Source of the DNA: Peptoniphilaceae bacterium
GTDB lineage: Bacteria > Bacillota > Clostridia > Tissierellales > Peptoniphilaceae
DNA length: 64,000 nucleotides
Direction: 5' to 3'
Assembly (NCBI GenBank): GCA_030152565.1
Contig: JASLJE010000002.1
Location: forward strand, 62,001 to 126,000
Made by a program: the position numbers and the translations under genes. Below the pieces are notes generated by a model that saw only the letters and a list, made by a program, of their open reading frames with translations, was not told where the DNA came from and made no database searches. Positions 15,687 through 23,649 of the stretch are shown in pieces (position 1 is the first letter of the stretch; each line of letters starts with the position of its first letter).

Positions 15687-18410
15687 ATGTCATTTTTTAA
15701 GAAGTTATTTGGATCATTTAGTGATAAGGAAATAGATAAGATAAGACCACTAGTTGATCAAATTTTAGCCTTAGAGGAAGATTATTCCAAGCTAAGCGAT
15801 GAAGAATTGAAAAATAAGACTCCAGAGTTTAAAGATAGATTGGACAAGGGTGAAACAGTAGACGATATTTTGGTTGAAGCCTTTGCAACTGTTAGAGAAG
15901 CATCTTGGAGAGTACTGGGAATGAAACACTATCCTGTTCAATTGATGGGGGGAATCATCCTTCATCAAGGTAGGATTGCCGAAATGAGAACAGGGGAAGG
16001 TAAGACCTTGGTAGCAACCCTACCAGCCTATTTAAACGGCTTGGATGGAAAGGGTGTTCACGTAATTACAGTTAACGACTACCTGGCGCAAAGGGACATG
16101 GAATGGATGGGTAAGGTTCATAACTTCCTAGGCCTAAGTGTAGGATGTGTTGTTTATGGCCTTACCAAAAGAGAGAGACAAGAAGCCTATAGGGCAGACA
16201 TCACCTATGGTACCAACAACCAATTTGGTTTTGACTACCTAAGGGATAACATGGAAATTTACAAGGAAAATACAGTTCAAAGACCCCTTCACTATGCCAT
16301 AGTAGACGAGGTTGACTCCATCCTAATAGACGAGGCTAGAACTCCTTTGATTATTTCAGGTGAGGGAAGCAAGTCTACAGACCTTTATAGGCAGGCAGAT
16401 AACTTTGCCAAAACCTTGGAAGGAAGGATTTTAGACCCAGCTGAAGCAGATATGAACAAGTTGGACCTAATCTTGGAAGAGCAAGAGGAAGAAACGGTTG
16501 ACTTTATAGTCGATGAAAAGAGAAAGACAGCCAGCCTTACTGAAAAGGGAACTGCCAAGGCTGAAAAGTACTTTAATATAGACAACCTATCCGACACGGA
16601 AAACATGGAAATAGCCCACCATATTAACCAGGCCCTAAAGGCTAGAAATACTATGCACAGGGATATAGACTATGTTGTTAAGGAAGGTGAAATCCTAATA
16701 GTAGATGAGTTTACAGGCCGTATCATGCAGGGTAGAAGGTATTCAGAAGGTCTACACCAAGCCTTGGAGGCCAAGGAAAATGTACAAATTCAAAATGAAT
16801 CACAAACACTTGCTACCATAACCTTCCAAAACTACTTTAGAATGTATAAGAAGTTATCAGGTATGACAGGTACTGCCAGCACAGAAAAAGATGAGTTTGC
16901 AGAAATTTACCACATGGACGTAATAGAAATTCCTACCAACAAGCCTGTAATCAGGATAGATGAAAACGATAGGGTTTACGTTAATGAAAAGGCTAAGTTT
17001 GATGCTGTAATCGAAGATATTATAGAAACCCACCAAAGTGGTCAGCCTATTTTAGTTGGAACCATATCTATAGAAAAGAGTGAGTACCTATCCAGCCTGC
17101 TTAAGAAAAACAAGATTAAGCATGAGGTTCTAAATGCCAAGCACCACGACAGGGAGGCTGAGATAGTAGCCCAAGCTGGTAGGTTTGGAAAAATAACCAT
17201 AGCTACCAACATGGCTGGTAGGGGGACAGACATTATCTTAGGTGGTAACCCGACCTATGAAGCCAAGCAAGAGATGAGAAAATTAGGCTATGAAGACCAT
17301 ATGATAGAGGCAGCAGACAGCTACTTTGATACAAGTGATGAAGAAATACTGGATGCTAGAGAACTATTTAGAAAGCTTAAAGACGAATTTAAAAAAGATA
17401 CAGACAAGGAAGCTGCCAAGGTAATTGAAGCAGGAGGCCTATATATAATAGGTACTGAAAGACATGAGTCTAGACGTATAGACAACCAGTTAAGAGGTAG
17501 GGCAGGTAGACAGGGAGACAAGGGTAGATCTAGATTCTATGTATCTCTAGAAGATGACCTTATGAGACTATTTGGTGGTGAGGCTATGCAAAAGTTTAAT
17601 GCCTTTCCAGAAGATGAACCTATCGAGTCTAAAATGTTAAGTTCAGCCATAGAAAGAGCCCAAAGAAAGGTAGAGTCTAATAACTTTGCCATGAGAAAAA
17701 GAGTTCTAGAATATGATGACGTTATGAACATCCAAAGGGAAGTTATCTATAAGGAAAGAAATGCAGTTCTTAACGGCTTGGACATGAAGGAAAATATTCT
17801 TCAAATGCTTAAGACCTTTGTCCATGAGACTGTGGACAACTTCTGTGCAGAAGGGGTTTCACCAGACCATTGGGAAATAGAAGGATTAATTAACTACTTA
17901 GATAGTGTCCACCTTCCAAAGGATCTAGTGATTTCTGAAATGGACTTTGACGTGGATGGAAATGATCTTATAAAATCACAAATTTACGATATATCAACTG
18001 CCATCTATGATGCCAAGGAAGCTGAAATAGGTTATGAAGAAATGAGGGAAATGGAAAGAGTTATCATGCTTAAGGTGGTAGACACCAAGTGGATGGACCA
18101 TATTGACGCCATGGACCAATTAAAGCAAGGTATCGGACTTAGGGCCTTTGGTAATGAAGATCCAGTTAGGGCCTATGGTAATGAAGGATATGAAATGTTT
18201 ATGGAAATGAACAGGAGTATTCGTGAAGATACTTTAAAATACGCCTTCCACCTATATCCTGAATCAAGTATGGAAAGAGAACAGGTGGCCAACCCTATAG
18301 AGGAAAGAAATCAAGAACCTATTGTTAGAAAAACTAAAAAAGTAGGAAGAAATGATCCTTGCCCATGTGGTTCAGGTAAAAAATATAAGAACTGTTGTGG
18401 AAAAAACTAA
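15687..18410 (+). CDS. secA: Preprotein translocase ATPase SecA
   Basis: Motor of the Sec export pathway. It binds preproteins at the membrane and pushes them through SecYEG using ATP. The 907-residue protein has the full domain order: nucleotide-binding domain 1 with MRTGEGKT (Walker A) and DEVDSILIDEART (Walker B), preprotein cross-linking domain, nucleotide-binding domain 2 with TNMAGRGTDI, the helical scaffold and wing, and a C-terminal zinc/SecB-type tail CPCGSGKKYKNCCG. It is followed by prfB after 3 nt, the usual Firmicutes order, so the two genes are co-transcribed. Confidence 0.98.
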   Translation: MSFFKKLFGSFSDKEIDKIRPLVDQILALEEDYSKLSDEELKNKTPEFKDRLDKGETVDDILVEAFATVREASWRVLGMKHYPVQLMGGIILHQGRIAEMRTGEGKTLVATLPAYLNGLDGKGVHVITVNDYLAQRDMEWMGKVHNFLGLSVGCVVYGLTKRERQEAYRADITYGTNNQFGFDYLRDNMEIYKENTVQRPLHYAIVDEVDSILIDEARTPLIISGEGSKSTDLYRQADNFAKTLEGRILDPAEADMNKLDLILEEQEEETVDFIVDEKRKTASLTEKGTAKAEKYFNIDNLSDTENMEIAHHINQALKARNTMHRDIDYVVKEGEILIVDEFTGRIMQGRRYSEGLHQALEAKENVQIQNESQTLATITFQNYFRMYKKLSGMTGTASTEKDEFAEIYHMDVIEIPTNKPVIRIDENDRVYVNEKAKFDAVIEDIIETHQSGQPILVGTISIEKSEYLSSLLKKNKIKHEVLNAKHHDREAEIVAQAGRFGKITIATNMAGRGTDIILGGNPTYEAKQEMRKLGYEDHMIEAADSYFDTSDEEILDARELFRKLKDEFKKDTDKEAAKVIEAGGLYIIGTERHESRRIDNQLRGRAGRQGDKGRSRFYVSLEDDLMRLFGGEAMQKFNAFPEDEPIESKMLSSAIERAQRKVESNNFAMRKRVLEYDDVMNIQREVIYKERNAVLNGLDMKENILQMLKTFVHETVDNFCAEGVSPDHWEIEGLINYLDSVHLPKDLVISEMDFDVDGNDLIKSQIYDISTAIYDAKEAEIGYEEMREMERVIMLKVVDTKWMDHIDAMDQLKQGIGLRAFGNEDPVRAYGNEGYEMFMEMNRSIREDTLKYAFHLYPESSMEREQVANPIEERNQEPIVRKTKKVGRNDPCPCGSGKKYKNCCGKN

Positions 18411-18413
18411 GGG

Positions 18414-19533
18414 GTGATTAAAATAGAAGCTTTTGAAATGAAACAAGACTTGGAAAAGCTATCTAAAATATTAATTGATTTGAGGGATTCACTTTGACAT
18501 CGCCAATTTGGAAAAAGAAGTAGAAACCCTAGGTCAAAAGACCCTGGCTGTAGATTTTTGGGATGATTCAGACCAGGCCCAAGAGATTATGGTCAGCTTA
18601 AATGAGAAAAAAGACATTTTAGATATATATAAGAAACTTTATGGTGGAGTAAAGGACCTGGAAGAACTTTTAGACCTGAGTTCAGAAGAAGAATGGGACC
18701 TATTTAAAGAAGATATGACCAGGGATTTGAAAAACTATAAAAAGGAAATAAAAAAACTTACCATAGAAACCCTACTATCTGGAGAATATGATAAATCCAA
18801 TGCCATATTTTCTGTTCATGCAGGATCAGGAGGTTTGGAAGCCACTGACTGGGCAGGCATGCTCCTTAGAATGTATGAAAGATACTTTGATCAAAAGGGA
18901 TTTACCTACCAATTGATAGATATAAATAATGAAGAGGCTGCAGGAATTAAGTCTGCAACCCTTCTTGTTAAGGGGAGAAATGCCTATGGTTATTTAAAAG
19001 GGGAAAAGGGAGTACATAGATTGGTTAGAATTTCTCCTTTTGATGCCAATAAGAGAAGGCATACCTCCTTTGCCAGTGTAGATGTCTATCCAGAAATAGA
19101 TGATTCTATGGATATAGACTTGGAAGAGAAGGATTTGAAGATTGATACCTATAGGGCCTCAGGAGCAGGAGGTCAGCACGTAAATACTACAGATTCAGCA
19201 GTTAGGATAACCCATCTGCCCACAGGGGTAACGGTGAGTTGTCAAAGCGAAAGGTCTCAAATTCAAAACAGGGCTACAGCTATGAATATGCTAAAGGCCA
19301 AACTTATTCAAATCAAGGAAGAGGAACACAAGGAGAAAATTGAAGACATCCAGGGTAAGTATTCACAAATATCCTGGGGGAGTCAAATTAGATCCTATGT
19401 TTTCCAACCCTATACTCTGGTTAAGGACCACAGGACAAATGAAGAGTTGGGAAATATTGATAAGGTGATGGATGGATATATTGATCCATTTATTAGCGCT
19501 TATTTAAATATGAAGGGAACGGAAAAAAAGTAA
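18414..19533 (+). CDS. prfB: Peptide chain release factor 2, made by programmed +1 frameshift
   Basis: Recognises UGA and UAA stops and releases the finished peptide. The 5' part (18414-18494) encodes about 27 residues ending L-R-D-S-L. It then meets an in-frame TGA at 18495-18497, and ribosomes must skip one base to read D-I-A-N-L-E-K. The main frame continues to 19533 and holds the GGQ motif (GAGGQHVNTTDSAVR). Total about 372 residues, normal for RF2. Start choice is uncertain. GTG 18414 gives a family-like N-terminus (MIKIEAF), but an SD-like AAGGGGTGAT at 18409-18418 would best serve a start near 18423 (ATA). ATG 18438 is another option. It overlaps tex by 1 nt. Confidence 0.93.
18480..18498 (+). 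other. RF2 programmed frameshift site
   Basis: In-frame codons TTG AGG GAT TCA CTT run into TGA, followed by C. The slippery CTT-T, the TGA-C poor-termination context and the internal SD-like AGGGA a few bases before match the conserved autoregulatory +1 shift of prfB: scarce RF2 slows termination at TGA and favours the shift that makes more RF2. Confidence 0.92.
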
Positions 19534-21638
19534 TGAATATTGAAAAGAAGATAGCTAGTATTTTAAAAGTAGGAGTGGACCAGGTTGAAAGGACAGTTAA
19601 GCTTATGGATGAGGGAAATACCATCCCTTTTATAGCCCGTTACAGAAAGGAAGTTACGGGAAACTTAACAGATGAGCAGCTTAGGATTCTAGAAGAAAAT
19701 CTTAGCTATTTAAGAAATCTGGAAAAGCGTAAGGAAGAGGTCCTGGCTTCCATAGATGGACAGGACAAGTTAACAGAAGAACTTGAAAAGAAAATTTTAG
19801 CCTGTCAAACTTTAAAAGACGTGGAAGATATTTACCTGCCTTTTAGGCCTAAGAAAAGAACCAGGGCTACCATAGCCAGGGAAAAAGGTCTGGAAGCTTT
19901 AGCAGACTATATTTTAGACTATGAAGAAGGGGACCTGGCCATAGAAAAAAAGGCTGAAGAATTTTTGTCTGACCAGGTTGAATCCACTGACCTAGCCCTG
20001 GCAGGAGCCAAGGATATTATAGCTGAGATGGTTTCAGAAAATATTGACTTTAGAAATATTCTAAGAAGGGACGCCCAAAGAGTAGGCCTAATCCTTACTG
20101 AAAAGGCCAAGGACGACCTGGATGACCAGGCTCTTAAGTATGAAATGTATTTTGATTATAGCGAGAGAATTAGCACTATTCCTTCCCACAGGATTTTAGC
20201 TATTAATAGGGGGGAAAAGGAAGGCTTCTTAAAGGTTAAGATTCAATTGCTAGACCAAGATAATATATATGAAATAAGCATGCACCTGGAAAACAATAAA
20301 AGATCAGCCAACTATCCCTATATATTAGAGGCAGTGGAAGACTCCTATAAAAGACTTCTATTTCCTTCTATAGAGACAGAGATAAGAAATGAACTTACAG
20401 AAAAGGCAGACAGCCAGGCCATAGATGTTTTTGCCTCCAACCTTAGACCTTACATAATGCAGGCTCCTATAAAGGAAACTGTAGTGATGGGATTGGACCC
20501 AGGCTATAGGACAGGTTGTAAGCTGGTTGTCATATCCCAATACGGAGAACTTTTAGAAGATAGGGTAATTTATCCAGCCAAGCCTAGGCAGGAAGTTTCT
20601 AAGTCCAAGAAGGTTATGAAGGACTTGATAGAAAAACACGGCATAGGCCTTATAGCTATAGGAAATGGAACTGCCTCTAGGGAAACTGAAAAGGTAGTGT
20701 CTGAACTCTTGTCAGAAATGGGAAGAAAGGACTTGTTCTATTCTATAGTAAATGAATCAGGAGCCTCCATCTATTCAGCATCCAAGGTGGGAATCAGTGA
20801 GTTTCCAGACAAGGATGTTACGGTTAGAGGGGCTGTATCTATAGCTAGAAGAATTCAAGATCCTATGGCTGAATTGGTTAAAATTGAGCCTAAGCACATA
20901 GGTGTAGGCCAGTACCAACACGATGTTAATCAAAAGCAGTTGACAGAAACCTTGGACAAGGTAGTTGAAGACTGTGTAAACAATGTTGGGGTTAACCTAA
21001 ATACGGCCAGCCCTTCTCTTTTAGGCTATGTATCAGGGATAAATAAGTCTGTGGCCAAGAGAATTGTTGAATACAAGGAAGAAAATGGACCTTTCAAAAA
21101 TAGAAAAGAATTAAAGAAGGTTAAGGGTCTAGGACCCAAGGCCTTTACTCAGTCAGCTGGTTTCTTGAGAATACCCAATGGGGATGACCCTCTAGATAAT
21201 ACAGCAGTCCATCCAGAAAGCTACAAGATAGCAAAAAAACTTCTAGATAAGGATTTGGATAGTTTGGATGTTAAAAACTTGGCTGAGGAGTTAGAAGTAG
21301 GAGTGCCCACATTAAAGGATATAATCACAGAGTTAAAAAGACCGGGCAGGGACCCTAGGGAAGATATGCCTAAGCCAATTCTTAGGGCTGATGTACTCAG
21401 CATAGAAGACTTGGAAGAGGGCATGGTATTAAAGGGAACTGTTAGAAATGTTGTAGACTTTGGTTGTTTCGTAGACATAGGAATAAAAAACGATGGCCTG
21501 GTTCACATTTCTGAAATGAGTAACCAATATATTAAACACCCTAGTGAACTGGTTCAGGTATCAGATATTATTAAAGTAAAGATTATTAATGTGGACAAGA
21601 AGAGAGAAAAAGTAGGATTATCGATGAAAGGATTATAG
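19533..21638 (+). CDS. tex: Tex-family RNA-binding transcription accessory protein
   Basis: A conserved nucleic-acid-binding protein linked to transcription fidelity and stress tolerance; its precise role remains unclear even in studied species. The 701-residue chain has the Tex order: N-terminal helical region with IPFIARYRKEVTGNL, YqgF/RuvC-like domain with GLDPGYRTGCKL near 325, helix-hairpin-helix region with LNTASPSLLGYVSGI near 490, and a C-terminal S1 RNA-binding domain (about 630-701) with VDFGCFVDIGIKNDGLVH. Translation is coupled to prfB (TAATG overlap), and proS starts 5 nt after it. Confidence 0.95.
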   Translation: MNIEKKIASILKVGVDQVERTVKLMDEGNTIPFIARYRKEVTGNLTDEQLRILEENLSYLRNLEKRKEEVLASIDGQDKLTEELEKKILACQTLKDVEDIYLPFRPKKRTRATIAREKGLEALADYILDYEEGDLAIEKKAEEFLSDQVESTDLALAGAKDIIAEMVSENIDFRNILRRDAQRVGLILTEKAKDDLDDQALKYEMYFDYSERISTIPSHRILAINRGEKEGFLKVKIQLLDQDNIYEISMHLENNKRSANYPYILEAVEDSYKRLLFPSIETEIRNELTEKADSQAIDVFASNLRPYIMQAPIKETVVMGLDPGYRTGCKLVVISQYGELLEDRVIYPAKPRQEVSKSKKVMKDLIEKHGIGLIAIGNGTASRETEKVVSELLSEMGRKDLFYSIVNESGASIYSASKVGISEFPDKDVTVRGAVSIARRIQDPMAELVKIEPKHIGVGQYQHDVNQKQLTETLDKVVEDCVNNVGVNLNTASPSLLGYVSGINKSVAKRIVEYKEENGPFKNRKELKKVKGLGPKAFTQSAGFLRIPNGDDPLDNTAVHPESYKIAKKLLDKDLDSLDVKNLAEELEVGVPTLKDIITELKRPGRDPREDMPKPILRADVLSIEDLEEGMVLKGTVRNVVDFGCFVDIGIKNDGLVHISEMSNQYIKHPSELVQVSDIIKVKIINVDKKREKVGLSMKGL

Positions 21639-21643
21639 TTATT

Positions 21644-23347
21644 ATGAGAATGAAAAATTATTATATGCCAACCTTAAGGGAAGATCCAGCAGAAGCTGAG
21701 ATAGCCAGTCATAGGTTGCTTTTAAGGGCGGGTATGATCAGGAAGTCTGCATCAGGAATTTATTCCTATCTACCACTTGGCTTTAGATCAATTAAAAAAA
21801 TTGAAAATATAGTTAGAAATGGAATGGATAAGTATGGGGCCCAAGAAATATTAATGTCTGCCATTCAACCTCAAGAAATTTGGGAAGAATCAGGTAGATG
21901 GTCCACTTTTGGTCCGGAAATGTTTAAGTTAAAGGATAGAAACAACAGAAGTTTCTGCCTGGGACCAACAGCTGAAGAATACTTTACCACCCTTATTAAG
22001 GATGAGGTGAAATCCTATAAACAATTACCTCTTAACCTTTATCAAATTCAAACCAAGTATAGGGACGAAAAAAGACCTAGGTTTGGAATAAATAGGGCCA
22101 GAGAATTCTCTATGAAGGATGCCTATACCTTTGACAAGGACTATGAAAGTATGGAAGTTGCCTATATGAATATGTGGAGGGCCTATGAAGAAATCTTTGA
22201 TAAGATAGGTCTGGACTATAGAATAGTAGAAGGTGATACAGGAGCCATGGGAGGTCACAAGTCCCATGAGTTTATAGCCCTATCAGAAACTGGTGAGGGA
22301 GTTATCGTTTATGATGAAGATGGTAAATATGCAGCAACTGACGAAAAGGCTGAAGTTATTATAAATCTCCCAGCCCAAGAAGAAGCCTTGGAAATGGAAA
22401 AGGTGGAAACTCCAGGTGCTAAGACCATAGAAGATGTATCTAACTTTTTAGGTATGGAAGGCTATAAGTTTGCCAAGGTGGTAGCCCTTCAAACAGAAGA
22501 AGAAAAATATATAGTAGTGATTCCTGGAAATAGGGAATTAAACATGTCCAAGCTGGTTGGTTACTTAAAGGTTCCAGAACATGAAATCTTTATGATGGAA
22601 GATGAAACCATTAGGGAAATAACCCAGGCTGAACCAGGATTTACAGGACCAATAGGCCTTGGTGATGATATTAGAATTATTGTGGATAAGAGAATATCAG
22701 AAACATCCAACCTGGTTGTAGGTGCCAACGAAACCAACTACCACATAAAAAATGTTAATTACGGCAGGGACTTTACAGGTGAACTTGTAGATGACCTACT
22801 TATGATAGAAGAGGGAGATAAGACTGTAGACGGCAAGGAATATAAGTTTGCTAGAGGAATAGAAGTTGGAAATATTTTCCAATTGGGTACTAAGTACTCA
22901 GAAGCTCTAGGAGCAAGCTTCCTTGATGAGAACGGCAAGGCCCAACCATTTATTATGGGATCCTATGGAATAGGAGTAACTAGAACTGTAACAGCAGTTA
23001 TAGAACAAAACCATGATGATAGGGGAATTGTTTGGCCAAATTCTGTGGCACCTTACCATGCCATCATAACTGTTGTAAATATAAACAATGAAGAACAAAT
23101 GAACTTGGCTGAAGAAATTTACAATAGTCTATGGGACCAAGGTATAGAGGCCATGCTTGATGACAGGAAGGAAAGACCAGGGGTTAAGTTTAACGACAGA
23201 GACCTTATAGGTATTCCACACAGAATAACTGTTGGTAAAAAAGCTGGAGACAGGGTGGTTGAATATTCAACTAGAAGAGAAATGGAAAATGAAGATGTGG
23301 CTGTAGAAGAGGCCATGGCTAAAATAATAGCAAATATTAGAAATTAA
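21644..23347 (+). CDS. proS: Prolyl-tRNA synthetase, bacterial type
   Basis: Charges tRNA-Pro. The 567-residue protein is the long bacterial form with the INS editing domain (about 230-370) between class II motifs 2 and 3. It begins MRMKNYYMPTLREDPAEAEI, then has SGIYSYLPLGFRSIKKIE, motif 2 TKYRDEKRPRFGI, motif 3 MGSYGIGVTR, and a C-terminal anticodon-binding domain. There is no T-box leader because it follows tex by 5 nt, so regulation comes from the upstream secA operon promoter or from within tex. No convincing terminator follows it. Confidence 0.97.
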   Translation: MRMKNYYMPTLREDPAEAEIASHRLLLRAGMIRKSASGIYSYLPLGFRSIKKIENIVRNGMDKYGAQEILMSAIQPQEIWEESGRWSTFGPEMFKLKDRNNRSFCLGPTAEEYFTTLIKDEVKSYKQLPLNLYQIQTKYRDEKRPRFGINRAREFSMKDAYTFDKDYESMEVAYMNMWRAYEEIFDKIGLDYRIVEGDTGAMGGHKSHEFIALSETGEGVIVYDEDGKYAATDEKAEVIINLPAQEEALEMEKVETPGAKTIEDVSNFLGMEGYKFAKVVALQTEEEKYIVVIPGNRELNMSKLVGYLKVPEHEIFMMEDETIREITQAEPGFTGPIGLGDDIRIIVDKRISETSNLVVGANETNYHIKNVNYGRDFTGELVDDLLMIEEGDKTVDGKEYKFARGIEVGNIFQLGTKYSEALGASFLDENGKAQPFIMGSYGIGVTRTVTAVIEQNHDDRGIVWPNSVAPYHAIITVVNINNEEQMNLAEEIYNSLWDQGIEAMLDDRKERPGVKFNDRDLIGIPHRITVGKKAGDRVVEYSTRREMENEDVAVEEAMAKIIANIRN

Positions 23348-23553
23348 TGATACAATTATTATACCGTGTGAATGAAATAATTATTCATTCGCCCGGATGT
23401 AATAAGATATGGTGAAATTATAAAAAAGCTTAAAGGAATACATAAGACTGATATTTTCAAGGGACAGATAAAAAAATAACAATTTGTATAAGAGTGTAAC
23501 TTTTACAAAAAGTTCAAAATTATAGAAAATATTTAATATTTAATATGAATGTA

Positions 23554-23582
23554 TTGACAAATTATACAAAAGTATTTATAAT
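23554..23582 (+). promoter_or_regulatory. Consensus sigma-A promoter for oppA
   Basis: TTGACA (23554-23559), exactly 17 nt, TATAAT (23577-23582): a perfect consensus promoter. This predicts very strong constitutive transcription, in line with binding proteins normally outnumbering their permeases. Confidence 0.9.
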
Positions 23583-23590
23583 GTTCATCA

Positions 23591-23616
23591 TATAGAAAAA
23601 AAAGACTGTTTCTATA
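23591..23616 (+). ncRNA. 5' leader hairpin of the oppA mRNA
   Basis: TATAGAAA (23591-23598) pairs with TTTCTATA (23609-23616), with a 10-nt loop. It begins within 1-2 nt of the predicted transcription start, so it would cap the 5' end and could slow mRNA decay. It is a cis leader element, not a separate RNA. Confidence 0.5.
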
Positions 23617-23649
23617 ATGTACTTTGAAAAAATATTAAGGGGGAATATT

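Larger units (their letters stand above)
23348..23649 (+). other. Intergenic region before oppA
   Basis: About 300 nt without a gene. It holds an inverted repeat GAATGA/TATTCATTC at 23370-23390, possibly the end of the proS transcript though without a clear T-run, the oppA promoter (23554-23582) and a 5' leader hairpin (23591-23616). I see no riboswitch, tRNA or small ORF worth calling. Confidence 0.6.

Noticed and set aside
18414..19533. prfB as a broken pseudogene because of the in-frame TGA
   Set aside because: The CTT TGA C context and the intact downstream RF2 domain fit the known programmed frameshift.
21639..21643. T-box leaders for proS and serS
   Set aside because: The gaps before proS (5 nt) and serS (11 nt) are too short to hold a T-box element.
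23617..23649. Longer start for OppA
   Set aside because: It would place 11 extra residues before a perfect lipoprotein signal peptide and ignore the SD just before 23650.
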